Source: Butyricicoccus porcorum (GTDB lineage Bacteria; Bacillota; Clostridia; Oscillospirales; Butyricicoccaceae). From it: a stretch of 64,000 bases of DNA. Below the pieces are notes generated by a model. That model was not told the DNA's origin, did no database searches, and saw only the letters and a list, made by a program, of their open reading frames with translations. Shown here one piece after another: positions 57,258-64,000 of the stretch (position 1 is its first letter; each line of letters starts with the position of its first letter). The stretch covers positions 186,508-250,507 of the forward strand of contig NZ_NHOC01000002.1 in NCBI RefSeq assembly GCF_002157465.1, in the 5' to 3' direction. The translations under genes and the position numbers were made by a program.

Positions 57258-58405
57258 AGAAAAATGCAGAGGTCATCGTCATCGGCGGTGGCGTCAACGG
57301 CTGTGCAACCGCGTATTATCTGGCAAAGCAGGGCGTGAGCGTTATCGTTCTTGAAGGCAGTGATTACATCGGCAACGGCGGTTCCTCCCGCAACGGCGGT
57401 GGTGTCCGTCAGTCTGGACGTGACCCGCGTGAGCTTCCATATGCGATGTGGGGCATTCGGGAGCTTTGGCCGACGCTGTCTGAGGAACTGGGTGCCGACG
57501 TTGAATATTATCAGAAGGGCAACCTGCGGCTCGGCAAGAACGATGCACATCGTGCAAAGCTGCAACAGCTTGCGGACAAGGCGAGCGCTGTGGGGCTGGA
57601 TGTCCGCATGATTTCCGGTGATGAGGCGCGAGAGATCAATCCGTACCTGTCAGAAGAGGTCACCTGTGCGAGCTGGTGTCCGACCGATGGACATGCGAAT
57701 CCGATGCGCACCACACTGGCCTTTTTCCGCAGGGCGCGTCAGCTGGGCGCACAGTTTTACACGGATGCCCGCGTTGCGGCAATCAAAACCATCCGCGGCA
57801 AGGCGCGTCAGGTTGTGCTGACCGACGGCACAGTGTTTGAGGGAGAGTCCATTGTGGTCGCGGCGGGCTATCAGAGCCGCGCGATTCTCAATACGGTCGG
57901 CGTCGATATCCCCATGGTTGTGCGCAACGGCGAGACATTGGTCACGGAGGCACAGCCGCCGATGTTCTGGCAGATGCTCGGTACGGCAGCAGCTGACTTT
58001 TACGGTCATCAGACACCGCACGGTTCGTTCGTTTTCGGCGGTACGGCGGGCTACGACACGTTTAACAAGTTCCGCACGGACGGCATTGGTGTTCCGCAGA
58101 CAACCAGTCTGCATCCGTCCTATCTGTGCCGTGCGATCTTGGGCTATTTCCCGGCGCTGAAGGATGCGAAAATTGTCCGCACCTGGGCGGGCTGGCATGA
58201 CCAGTGTGCGGACGGTGTCCCGGTCATCAGCCCGATTGACGAGGTGCCGGGTCTGATTGCGGCATGCGGCTTCTCCGGACACGGCTTCGGAACGGCTCCG
58301 GCAGTTGGCAAGCTGCTCTCGGAGATGGCGACCGGACAGGAGCTTTCCGTCAACATGGACGCACTGCGGTATGACCGTTTTGTGGCGAAAGACCGGCTGG
58401 CATAA
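57254..58405 (+). CDS. FAD-dependent amino-acid/amine oxidoreductase (DAO family, HcnC-like beta subunit)
   Basis: Catalytic flavin subunit of 383 residues of the glycine/D-amino-acid oxidase family. The N-terminal FAD fold is VIVIGGGVNGCATAYYLAKQGVSVIVLEG, followed by GSSRNGGGVRQSGRD, which in relatives lies over the flavin; the C-terminus has CGFSGHGFGTAPAVG. It oxidises a secondary amine or D-amino acid; candidates by family are D-hydroxyproline, proline, sarcosine or opines. Together with the three genes upstream it forms one complex. Confidence 0.9.
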   Translation: MKKNAEVIVIGGGVNGCATAYYLAKQGVSVIVLEGSDYIGNGGSSRNGGGVRQSGRDPRELPYAMWGIRELWPTLSEELGADVEYYQKGNLRLGKNDAHRAKLQQLADKASAVGLDVRMISGDEAREINPYLSEEVTCASWCPTDGHANPMRTTLAFFRRARQLGAQFYTDARVAAIKTIRGKARQVVLTDGTVFEGESIVVAAGYQSRAILNTVGVDIPMVVRNGETLVTEAQPPMFWQMLGTAAADFYGHQTPHGSFVFGGTAGYDTFNKFRTDGIGVPQTTSLHPSYLCRAILGYFPALKDAKIVRTWAGWHDQCADGVPVISPIDEVPGLIAACGFSGHGFGTAPAVGKLLSEMATGQELSVNMDALRYDRFVAKDRLA

Positions 58406-58541
58406 TATACAGTTAAAATTCAGACAGGAAGAGCAACGGCGCTCAGATTTTCCGGACAGGAAGATTTGGGTGCTGTTTTATTGTATAAAAAATCGCGCGC
58501 TGCGCGGAAATCACAACAACGTAAGAAAGAAGTGATTGGTT

Positions 58542-59984
58542 ATGGAAAAATCCAAATTCAACAAGGTGCTGGGCATGTCAGATGTACTGGTCATTGCCTT
58601 CGGTGCCATGATCGGCTGGGCATGGGTTGTCAGCACCGGCGACTGGATCAGCACGGCGGGCACCATCGGTGCAATCTTTTCATTTATCATCGGCGGCATC
58701 ATGGTATTCTTTGTCAGCCTGACGTATGCGGAGCTGACCTCAGCTATGCCACAGTGCGGCGGCGAGCATGTATTCAGTTATCGTGCGATGGGATCGAATG
58801 CATCCTTTGTCTGCACATGGGCGATTGTCCTCGGCTATGCATCGGTTGCAGCGTTTGAGGCATGCGCCATGCCGACGGTCATCACTTATATTTTCCCGAA
58901 TTTCCTTCAGGGGTATATGTACACGATTGCGGGCTTTGATGTCTATGCGTCCTGGGTTGCCGTTGCAGTTATCGCAGCGATTATTATTACTTATATCAAT
59001 CTGAGAGGCGTCAAGACAGCTGCTATCCTTCAGACCGTGTTCACTGTCCTGATTGCCGCAGCGGGCATTGCGCTGGTTGCAGCTTCTGCTGTCAATGGCA
59101 ATGGTAACACGCTGATGTCGTATCCGTTTGCCGGTGCAGATTTCACCGATTGCTCCAAACTCGGCGGCATCCTGACCATTGCTGTCATGACCCCGTTCTA
59201 CTTTGTCGGCTTTGACGTTATTCCGCAGGTTGCGGAGGAGATCAACATCCCGTACAAGAAGCTCGGCAAAATCATGTTGCTTTCCATCATCATGGCAGTT
59301 GTCTTCTATGCACTGGTTGTTTTCGGCGTCGGCTACATCCTGCCGGTCGGCGATATGGCCGGTTCTGACCTGCCGACGGCTTCTGCAATGGAACTCGCTT
59401 TTGGCATTCCGGCAATGGCAAAGGTCATGGTCATCGGCGGCATTGCAGGTATGATTACCTCCTGGAACTCCTTCATTATCGGCGGCTCCCGCGCTATGTT
59501 CTCCATGGCAGAATCCAAGATGCTGCCGGAAGCATTTGCCAAGCTGAATCCGAAGACCAAGGCACCGACCAATGCAATCCTGTTCATTGGCATTGCTTCT
59601 GCAATCGCTCCATTCTTCGGCAGAAAGATGCTCGTCTGGATCGTTGATGCGGGCTCCCTCGGCGTCTGTGTTGCTTACCTGATGGTTTCTCTGTCCTTCC
59701 TGATTCTCCGCAAAAAGGAACCGGAGATGAACCGCCCGTACCGTGTCAAGCACGGCAAGCTGGTCGGTGTGCTCGCAGTCATCATGTCCGGCTTCTTCAC
59801 GGTTCTGTACATCGTTCCGCTGCCGTTTGCAAGCACTGCGCTGGTTTGGCAGGAATGGATCGTAGCAGGCCTGTGGATTGCGCTCGGTGTCGTCTTCTTC
59901 GCGTATTGCAAGAAAAAGTTCGGCGCGGAATTTGGCAGACACATCGATGTCATGCTGGATGAGAGCCTGATGGAAAAGGACTAA
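58542..59984 (+). CDS. APC family amino acid permease
   Basis: Transporter of 480 residues with about twelve membrane segments. MSDVLVIAFGAMIGWAWVVSTGDW is the start of segment 1 with the broken-helix Gly motif of the APC superfamily; FGVGYILP, LNPKTKAPTNAILFIG and the C-terminal RPYRVKHGK loop are typical. It probably imports the amino acid or amine used by the dehydrogenase encoded upstream. ATG 58542 has a weak AAGAAG site; a TTG two codons earlier is in frame. Confidence 0.9.
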   Translation: MEKSKFNKVLGMSDVLVIAFGAMIGWAWVVSTGDWISTAGTIGAIFSFIIGGIMVFFVSLTYAELTSAMPQCGGEHVFSYRAMGSNASFVCTWAIVLGYASVAAFEACAMPTVITYIFPNFLQGYMYTIAGFDVYASWVAVAVIAAIIITYINLRGVKTAAILQTVFTVLIAAAGIALVAASAVNGNGNTLMSYPFAGADFTDCSKLGGILTIAVMTPFYFVGFDVIPQVAEEINIPYKKLGKIMLLSIIMAVVFYALVVFGVGYILPVGDMAGSDLPTASAMELAFGIPAMAKVMVIGGIAGMITSWNSFIIGGSRAMFSMAESKMLPEAFAKLNPKTKAPTNAILFIGIASAIAPFFGRKMLVWIVDAGSLGVCVAYLMVSLSFLILRKKEPEMNRPYRVKHGKLVGVLAVIMSGFFTVLYIVPLPFASTALVWQEWIVAGLWIALGVVFFAYCKKKFGAEFGRHIDVMLDESLMEKD

Positions 59985-59991
59985 TGCACAT

Positions 59992-61143
59992 ATGAAAGAC
60001 TTTACATTTTCTGTACCGCAGGAAATTTTATTCGGTTCCGGCAGCCTGAACAGGCTGCCGGAGCTGCTGAAAAAGCAGAAAGCGGCGCGTGTCCTGCTGG
60101 TTTCCGGCCCGCATCTGAACAAGATGGGGATCGTCGGACGCATCCGGGACAGCATCGCAGCCGCAGGCATTGCCTGCGAAGTGTTCACTGATGTTGAGGC
60201 AAATCCGTCGATTGAGACCGTGGAAAAGGCGGCAGCTGCATATCAAAACTTTGGCGCCGATGCCATTGTCGCCATGGGCGGCGGTTCTCCGATGGATGTC
60301 GCCAAAGCAGCGGGTGTGCTGGTCACGTATGGCGGCAACATCGCCGATTACGAAGGTATGGGTAAGGTGCCCGGCCCGATTGTCCCGTTGATTGCGATTC
60401 CGACCACGGCGGGCACCGGCTCGGAAGTCACGGCATTTTCCGTCATCACTGACCATGCGAGAAATTACAAGCTCAGCGTCGGCAGTTATGATCTGATTCC
60501 GCGCGGTGCGATTCTTGACCCCGAGCTGCTGGTGACGACACCGGCGGGTGTCGCAGCGGCGTGCGGCATGGATGCACTGGTGCATGCGCTGGAAGCATAT
60601 GTTTCCCGTGCGGCATCGCCGTTCTCTGATGCGATGGCAGAAAAGGCACTGGAGCTGATCGGACGCAGCCTGCGCGCGTTTGTCGCCGACCGTGCCAATC
60701 TGGACGCGGCATCGGATATGCTGGCAGGCAGCCTGTTTGCGGGCATTGCGTTTTCATGGGCGCGTCTCGGCAATGTGCATGCGATGGCACATCCGCTCGG
60801 CGGCTTTTTCAATGTGCCGCACGGCGTTGCCAACGCGATTTTGCTGCCGGTCATCGTTGAATACAATGCAATTGCCGATCACGACGGAAAATACGAGAAC
60901 ATTTACCGTCGCATTGCCACGGTGCCGAAAGCGGAATTTTCTCCGGAGATGCTGGCAGATGAGCTGCGTCATCTCGCCGTGAGTATCGGTATTCCGAAGA
61001 CGCTGGCGGAGGTCGGCGTGCAGGCGGACAAAATTCCGGCAATGGCCGCAGATGCCATGAAATCCGGCAATATTCACTGCAATCCGCGCGTATCGACACA
61101 GGCGGATGTAGAACAGCTCTACCGAAAGGCAATGGGCGAATAA
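59992..61143 (+). CDS. Iron-containing alcohol dehydrogenase
   Basis: Group III alcohol dehydrogenase of 383 residues. NAD site MGGGSPMDVAKAAG, conserved PTTAGTGSEVT, and iron ligands in GMDALVHALEAYVS and HAMAHPLGGFFNVPHGVANA. It starts seven bases after the permease gene. It could reduce or oxidise an aldehyde or alcohol released from the amine substrate; exact substrate is unknown. Confidence 0.92.
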   Translation: MKDFTFSVPQEILFGSGSLNRLPELLKKQKAARVLLVSGPHLNKMGIVGRIRDSIAAAGIACEVFTDVEANPSIETVEKAAAAYQNFGADAIVAMGGGSPMDVAKAAGVLVTYGGNIADYEGMGKVPGPIVPLIAIPTTAGTGSEVTAFSVITDHARNYKLSVGSYDLIPRGAILDPELLVTTPAGVAAACGMDALVHALEAYVSRAASPFSDAMAEKALELIGRSLRAFVADRANLDAASDMLAGSLFAGIAFSWARLGNVHAMAHPLGGFFNVPHGVANAILLPVIVEYNAIADHDGKYENIYRRIATVPKAEFSPEMLADELRHLAVSIGIPKTLAEVGVQADKIPAMAADAMKSGNIHCNPRVSTQADVEQLYRKAMGE

Positions 61144-61170
61144 ATATCTATAAATTTGGAGGAAAAGATA

Positions 61171-62313
61171 ATGGAACTTCCCAAGGTTGACTTTTTATAT
61201 CTGAGCGAGCCGGATATGATTCAGGCCGGTGTCAAGAACATGGCGGGCTGCATCGACGCAATGGAGGATGTGTTCTCTCTGATGAGTAAGGGTGACTATA
61301 TGATGGGTGGCCCGAACGGCAATGAGCACGGCATCAAGATGATGTTCCCCAAGACCTCAAATGTTGAAGGTATGCCGCTGGACGGCCCGGATCGCCGTGT
61401 TGTCGCCATGCCGGCTTATCTGGGCGGCAAGTACCATCTGTGCGGCATCAAATGCTATGGCTCCGATCAGCGCAACCGCGGCAAAGGTTTGCCGCGCTCA
61501 ATCCTGATGCTGACACTGATGGATCTGGAGACCGGCGTGCCGATTGCGTATATGTCCGCCAATGTGCTGAGTGCCATGCGTACCGGTGCGGTACCGGGAC
61601 TGGGCGCGCGCCATCTGAGCGCAAAGAACCCGAAGGTTGCAACCATTGTCGGTCCGGGTGTGATGGGTCGTACAGCAATCGACGGATTTGTAACGGCACA
61701 GCCCACCATTGACACCGTCAAGATCAAGGGCAGAAGCCAGAGCGGCATCGAAGCCTTTATCAATTACTGCAAGCAGACGCATCCGACGCTGAAGAACTTC
61801 ATCGTCTGTGAAAACATGGAGCAGGCATGCCGTGATTCCGATATTATCTGCTGCGGCACGACCAATGCGCCAGTCTTTGAGGATAACCCGTATGTCAATG
61901 GCGAATGGCTCAAGCCGGGCTGTCTGGTTATGGCAACCTCTGCCATGCTGATGGATGAGGCGTTCATGGCAGATAAAACCAAGTGCAAGCTGATCTCCGA
62001 CAACTATAAGATGTACGAGGGCTGGGGCGTCGGCCGCGAATATCCGACCCAGAAGACCGTCAGCTCGCTGATTGGCATGCGCTTTTATGATCTGGTTGCT
62101 TCCGGCAAGATGAAGCGCGAGGATATCACTGATATCGGCGATATTTTGAACGGCTATGCGACCGGGCGTGAATCGGAAGATCAGGTTATCGTCTATGCCG
62201 TTGGCGGTATGCCAACGGAAGACATTGCGTGGGGCTATACCTGCTATCAAAAGGCACTTGAGATGGGCATCGGTACCCCGCTGCACCTGTGGGACAAGCC
62301 GGACATGGCATAA
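61171..62313 (+). CDS. Ornithine cyclodeaminase/mu-crystallin family ('tyramine oxidase subunit B'-like)
   Basis: NAD(P)-binding protein of 380 residues. RSILMLTLMDLETGVPIAYMSANVLSAMRTGAVPGLGA covers the family's substrate and arginine region, and VATIVGPGVMGRTAIDGF the Rossmann loop near residue 155. Relatives deaminate ornithine, reduce pyrroline-2-carboxylate, or are annotated as tyramine oxidase subunit B. Clustering with an HcnABC-like dehydrogenase recalls the hydroxyproline route in which an OCD-family enzyme works with LhpBEF. ATG 61171 follows GGAGG; it closes the operon. Confidence 0.85.
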   Translation: MELPKVDFLYLSEPDMIQAGVKNMAGCIDAMEDVFSLMSKGDYMMGGPNGNEHGIKMMFPKTSNVEGMPLDGPDRRVVAMPAYLGGKYHLCGIKCYGSDQRNRGKGLPRSILMLTLMDLETGVPIAYMSANVLSAMRTGAVPGLGARHLSAKNPKVATIVGPGVMGRTAIDGFVTAQPTIDTVKIKGRSQSGIEAFINYCKQTHPTLKNFIVCENMEQACRDSDIICCGTTNAPVFEDNPYVNGEWLKPGCLVMATSAMLMDEAFMADKTKCKLISDNYKMYEGWGVGREYPTQKTVSSLIGMRFYDLVASGKMKREDITDIGDILNGYATGRESEDQVIVYAVGGMPTEDIAWGYTCYQKALEMGIGTPLHLWDKPDMA

Positions 62314-62353
62314 GCTGATTGACAGAACAGATCACGCAGATCGGAGGATTGTT

Positions 62354-62382
62354 CCTGGAGAGGGCAGTTCTCCGGTCTTTTT
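62354..62382 (+). terminator. Rho-independent terminator of the amine operon
   Basis: CC(T)GGAGA pairs with TCTCCGG (stem 62354-62375) and is followed by TCTTTTT. Confidence 0.75.
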
Positions 62383-62433
62383 CGTGCAGAAAAAGAAATT
62401 CTTTCAATTTACTGGGAATTGTGGAAATTCCAC

Positions 62434-62462
62434 TTGACAGGGCAGGGGGAATATGGTAATCT
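62434..62462 (+). promoter_or_regulatory. Promoter of metY
   Basis: TTGACA at 62434-62439, 17 bases, TAATCT at 62457-62462. Confidence 0.8.
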
Positions 62463-62478
62463 ATATGCAGTCAAAAAA

Positions 62479-62497
62479 TCCTAGTTAAATAATAGGA
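62479..62497. promoter_or_regulatory. Palindrome at the metY transcription start (candidate CymR/Rrf2-like operator)
   Basis: TCCTA-N9-TAGGA with an AT-rich centre lies about 10-28 bases downstream of the expected start, a classic repressor position. Rrf2-family regulators of cysteine synthesis bind AT-rich palindromes of this size; the assignment is inference. Confidence 0.45.
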
Positions 62498-62502
62498 GTT
62501 AT

Positions 62503-62583
62503 ATGAAATTGGAGTACGAGACAATGAACCGTATTTTTATCGAAAAATTATATACATCCTACGGACGAATGTGCCGATGTTGA
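62503..62583 (+). CDS. metY leader peptide (26 aa, ends Met-Cys-Arg-Cys)
   Basis: ATG 62503 lies four bases after AGGAG and opens a 26-codon frame that ends GRMCRC-stop, 48 bases before the metY start. The final codons ATG-TGC-CGA-TGT place Met and Cys next to rare CGA codons, so ribosome speed over them would report methionyl- and cysteinyl-tRNA supply. It resembles amino-acid attenuator peptides; no conserved family is known. Confidence 0.55.
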   Translation: MKLEYETMNRIFIEKLYTSYGRMCRC

Positions 62584-62631
62584 TTGAATCCGAAATCCAT
62601 CCCATGTTTGTTTGAAAAGGAGTTTATTACA

Positions 62632-63921
62632 ATGAGCGAGAGAACTTTCCGCTTTGAGACGTTACAGCTTCACGTAGGCCAGGAGCAGGCCGATCCGGCA
62701 ACCGATGCACGCGCGGTGCCGATTTACCAGACTACATCGTATGTGTTCCATAACAGCGACCACGCACAGGCACGTTTCGGCCTTTCCGATGCGGGCAATA
62801 TTTATGGCAGACTGACCAATCCGACAGAGGATGTTTTTGAAAAGCGCATTGCGGCGCTGGAGGGCGGCTCGTCCGCACTGGCAGTTGCATCCGGTGCAGC
62901 CGCACTGAGCTATACATTCAAAACGCTCGCGCAGAATGGCGACAACATCGTCGCGGCGAAGACGATTTACGGCGGTACGTATAACTATCTGGCGCACACG
63001 CTGCCGAAGGACGGCGTGACCACCAAGTTTGTCGATCCGGATGACATTCAGAATTTTGCCGATGCCATCGACGAAAATACCAAGGCAGTCTTCTTTGAGA
63101 CGCTGGGCAATCCGAATTCCAACCTGATTGACATTCAGGCCGTTGCGGACATCGCACATGCACAGGGTGTTCCGGTTGTCATCGATTCTACATTTGCAAC
63201 GCCGTACCTGCTGCGCCCGATTGATTACGGTGCGGATATCGTTGTCCATTCCGCGACGAAGTTCATCGGCGGCCATGGCACGACGCTCGGCGGCGTCATC
63301 ATCGAGAGCGGCAAGTTCGACTGGAAGGCATCCGGCCGGTTTGCGTCGCTGGTCGATCCGGATCCGAGCTATCATGGCATCAGCTTTGTCGACGCGTGCG
63401 GCCCGGCGGCATTCACCACCAAGATTCGTGCGATTCTGCTGCGCGACACCGGTGCAACACTGTCCCCGTTCAATGCATTCCTGCTGTTGCAGGGTCTGGA
63501 AACGCTCTCTCTGCGCGTAGAACGCCATGTAGAGAACACCAAAAAGGTTCTGGAATATCTCCAGTCCCAGCCGTTGGTTGAGTCCATCAACCATCCGTCG
63601 CTCGACCCGAAATATAAAGACCTGTATGACAGATATTTCCCGAACGGTGCAGGCTCTATCTTCACCTTCCGCATCAAGGGCGGCGAGAGGGAAGCGAAGA
63701 AGTTCATCGATTCGCTTCAGATTTTCTCCATTCTCGCCAATGTCGCGGATGTCAAGTCGCTGGTCATCCATCCGGCAACTACGACCCACAGCCAGTGCAC
63801 CGAGGCAGAGCTTGAAGATCAGGGCATTTACCCGAACACCATTCGTCTGTCCATCGGCACCGAGCATTATGAAGACATTATCTGGGATCTCGATCAGGCG
63901 TTCCGGAAAGTCAACGAGTAA
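62632..63921 (+). CDS. metY: O-acetylhomoserine sulfhydrylase (aminocarboxypropyltransferase)
   Basis: PLP enzyme of 429 residues that makes homocysteine from O-acetyl-L-homoserine and sulfide (and can act on cysteine-type substrates). It has FETLQLHVGQEQADPATDARAVPIYQTTSY at the N-terminus, YGRLTNPTEDVFEKRIAALEGG, and PLP lysine Lys210 in VHSATKFIGGHGTTLGGV. Length matches MetY rather than the shorter MetB/MetC. The start at 62632 follows AAAAGGAG; the open frame reaching upstream to 62584 has no ribosome site. Confidence 0.94.
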   Translation: MSERTFRFETLQLHVGQEQADPATDARAVPIYQTTSYVFHNSDHAQARFGLSDAGNIYGRLTNPTEDVFEKRIAALEGGSSALAVASGAAALSYTFKTLAQNGDNIVAAKTIYGGTYNYLAHTLPKDGVTTKFVDPDDIQNFADAIDENTKAVFFETLGNPNSNLIDIQAVADIAHAQGVPVVIDSTFATPYLLRPIDYGADIVVHSATKFIGGHGTTLGGVIIESGKFDWKASGRFASLVDPDPSYHGISFVDACGPAAFTTKIRAILLRDTGATLSPFNAFLLLQGLETLSLRVERHVENTKKVLEYLQSQPLVESINHPSLDPKYKDLYDRYFPNGAGSIFTFRIKGGEREAKKFIDSLQIFSILANVADVKSLVIHPATTTHSQCTEAELEDQGIYPNTIRLSIGTEHYEDIIWDLDQAFRKVNE

Positions 63922-63930
63922 ACCGTTCAC

Positions 63931-63975
63931 CTGCCGCAGCTTTCCCCATTCGCGGCAGCTGGCATTGATTTTTTG
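63931..63975 (+). terminator. Possible terminator of metY
   Basis: CTGCCGC (63931-63937) pairs with GCGGCAG (63952-63958); the T run starts ten bases later, so the structure is imperfect. Confidence 0.45.
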
Positions 63976-63991
63976 TTCTGAGAGTAGTACC

Positions 63992-64000
63992 ATGAAAAAG
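63992..64000 (+). CDS. Possible start of a further gene, cut by the window end
   Basis: ATG-AAA-AAG at 63992 follows a weak GAGAG site. Only three codons are visible, so neither the gene nor its product can be judged. Confidence 0.25.

Noticed and set aside
58406-58541. Terminator or regulatory RNA between the dehydrogenase and permease genes
   Set aside because: Only weak pairings and no U tract; co-transcription is more likely.
62383-62502. SAM or T-box riboswitch upstream of metY
   Set aside because: The promoter lies only about 40 bases before the leader ORF, leaving no room for either aptamer, and neither the T-box sequence nor the SAM-I core was found.

Overview
The window reads as chromosome of a Gram-positive, low-to-mid GC, strictly anaerobic member of the Clostridia, most like a gut butyrate producer of the Oscillospirales (Butyricicoccus/Agathobaculum/Intestinimonas type; the lineage is an inference). 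The grounds are AGGAGG ribosome sites with frequent TTG/GTG starts, a clostridial type II fatty-acid operon with FabK as enoyl reductase, an oxygen-sensitive 4-hydroxybutyryl-CoA dehydratase homologue, several iron alcohol dehydrogenases and flavin/Fe-S redox enzymes. No rRNA, tRNA, CRISPR array, prophage or intact insertion sequence was seen.

Layout. 1-7150: housekeeping (aminotransferase end, purB, secD-secF, a TIM-barrel isomerase, nrdR, a membrane acyltransferase). 7191-11239, minus strand: a FabK/nitronate monooxygenase-like enzyme, a 1-phosphofructokinase-type kinase, and a two-gene unit of a heptad-repeat protein (SGSYRLS-type) followed by a glycosyltransferase-like protein. 11417-13204: DEAD-box helicase with a promoter followed at once by a hairpin. 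13464-22684: fatty-acid synthesis, with fabD divergent from fabH-fabK-fabG-fabF-accB-fabZ-accC-accD-accA-acpP, and a consensus promoter and a palindrome between them. 22883-30220: a condensation/acyltransferase-fold protein preceded by a leader ORF, a Na/Pi cotransporter behind 11-bp phased Pho-box-like repeats, a TetR regulator, an OYE-EcsC-DUF3877 operon and a solitary LytTR regulator. 30300-30443: a probable stand-alone small RNA.

31264-45850: the most striking block, one long run of inositol genes (iolD, iolB, an iolG-like gene), a complete 4-hydroxybutyrate-to-crotonyl-CoA type set (iron ADH, CoA transferase, radical dehydratase), a two-subunit transketolase and a ribose/inositol-type ABC importer, with an AraC regulator convergent at its end. 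iolC, iolJ and iolE are absent from the window. I propose that the transketolase cleaves the ketose 2-deoxy-5-keto-gluconate and feeds a C4 acid into the CoA/dehydratase steps, an undescribed inositol-to-butyrate shunt.

46236-54516: a truncated iron ADH, an aldehyde dehydrogenase, an AraC regulator with a palindromic promoter, an LD-carboxypeptidase, two small genes, a drug/metabolite exporter with hemB, and a membrane protein of unknown role. 54834-62313: an operon for a four-polypeptide HcnABC/LhpBEF-type amine dehydrogenase, APC permease, iron ADH and ornithine-cyclodeaminase-like enzyme, preceded by a strong leader terminator. 62434-63921: metY behind a consensus promoter, a palindrome and a 26-codon leader peptide ending Met-Cys-Arg-Cys, which suggests attenuation by sulfur amino acids.
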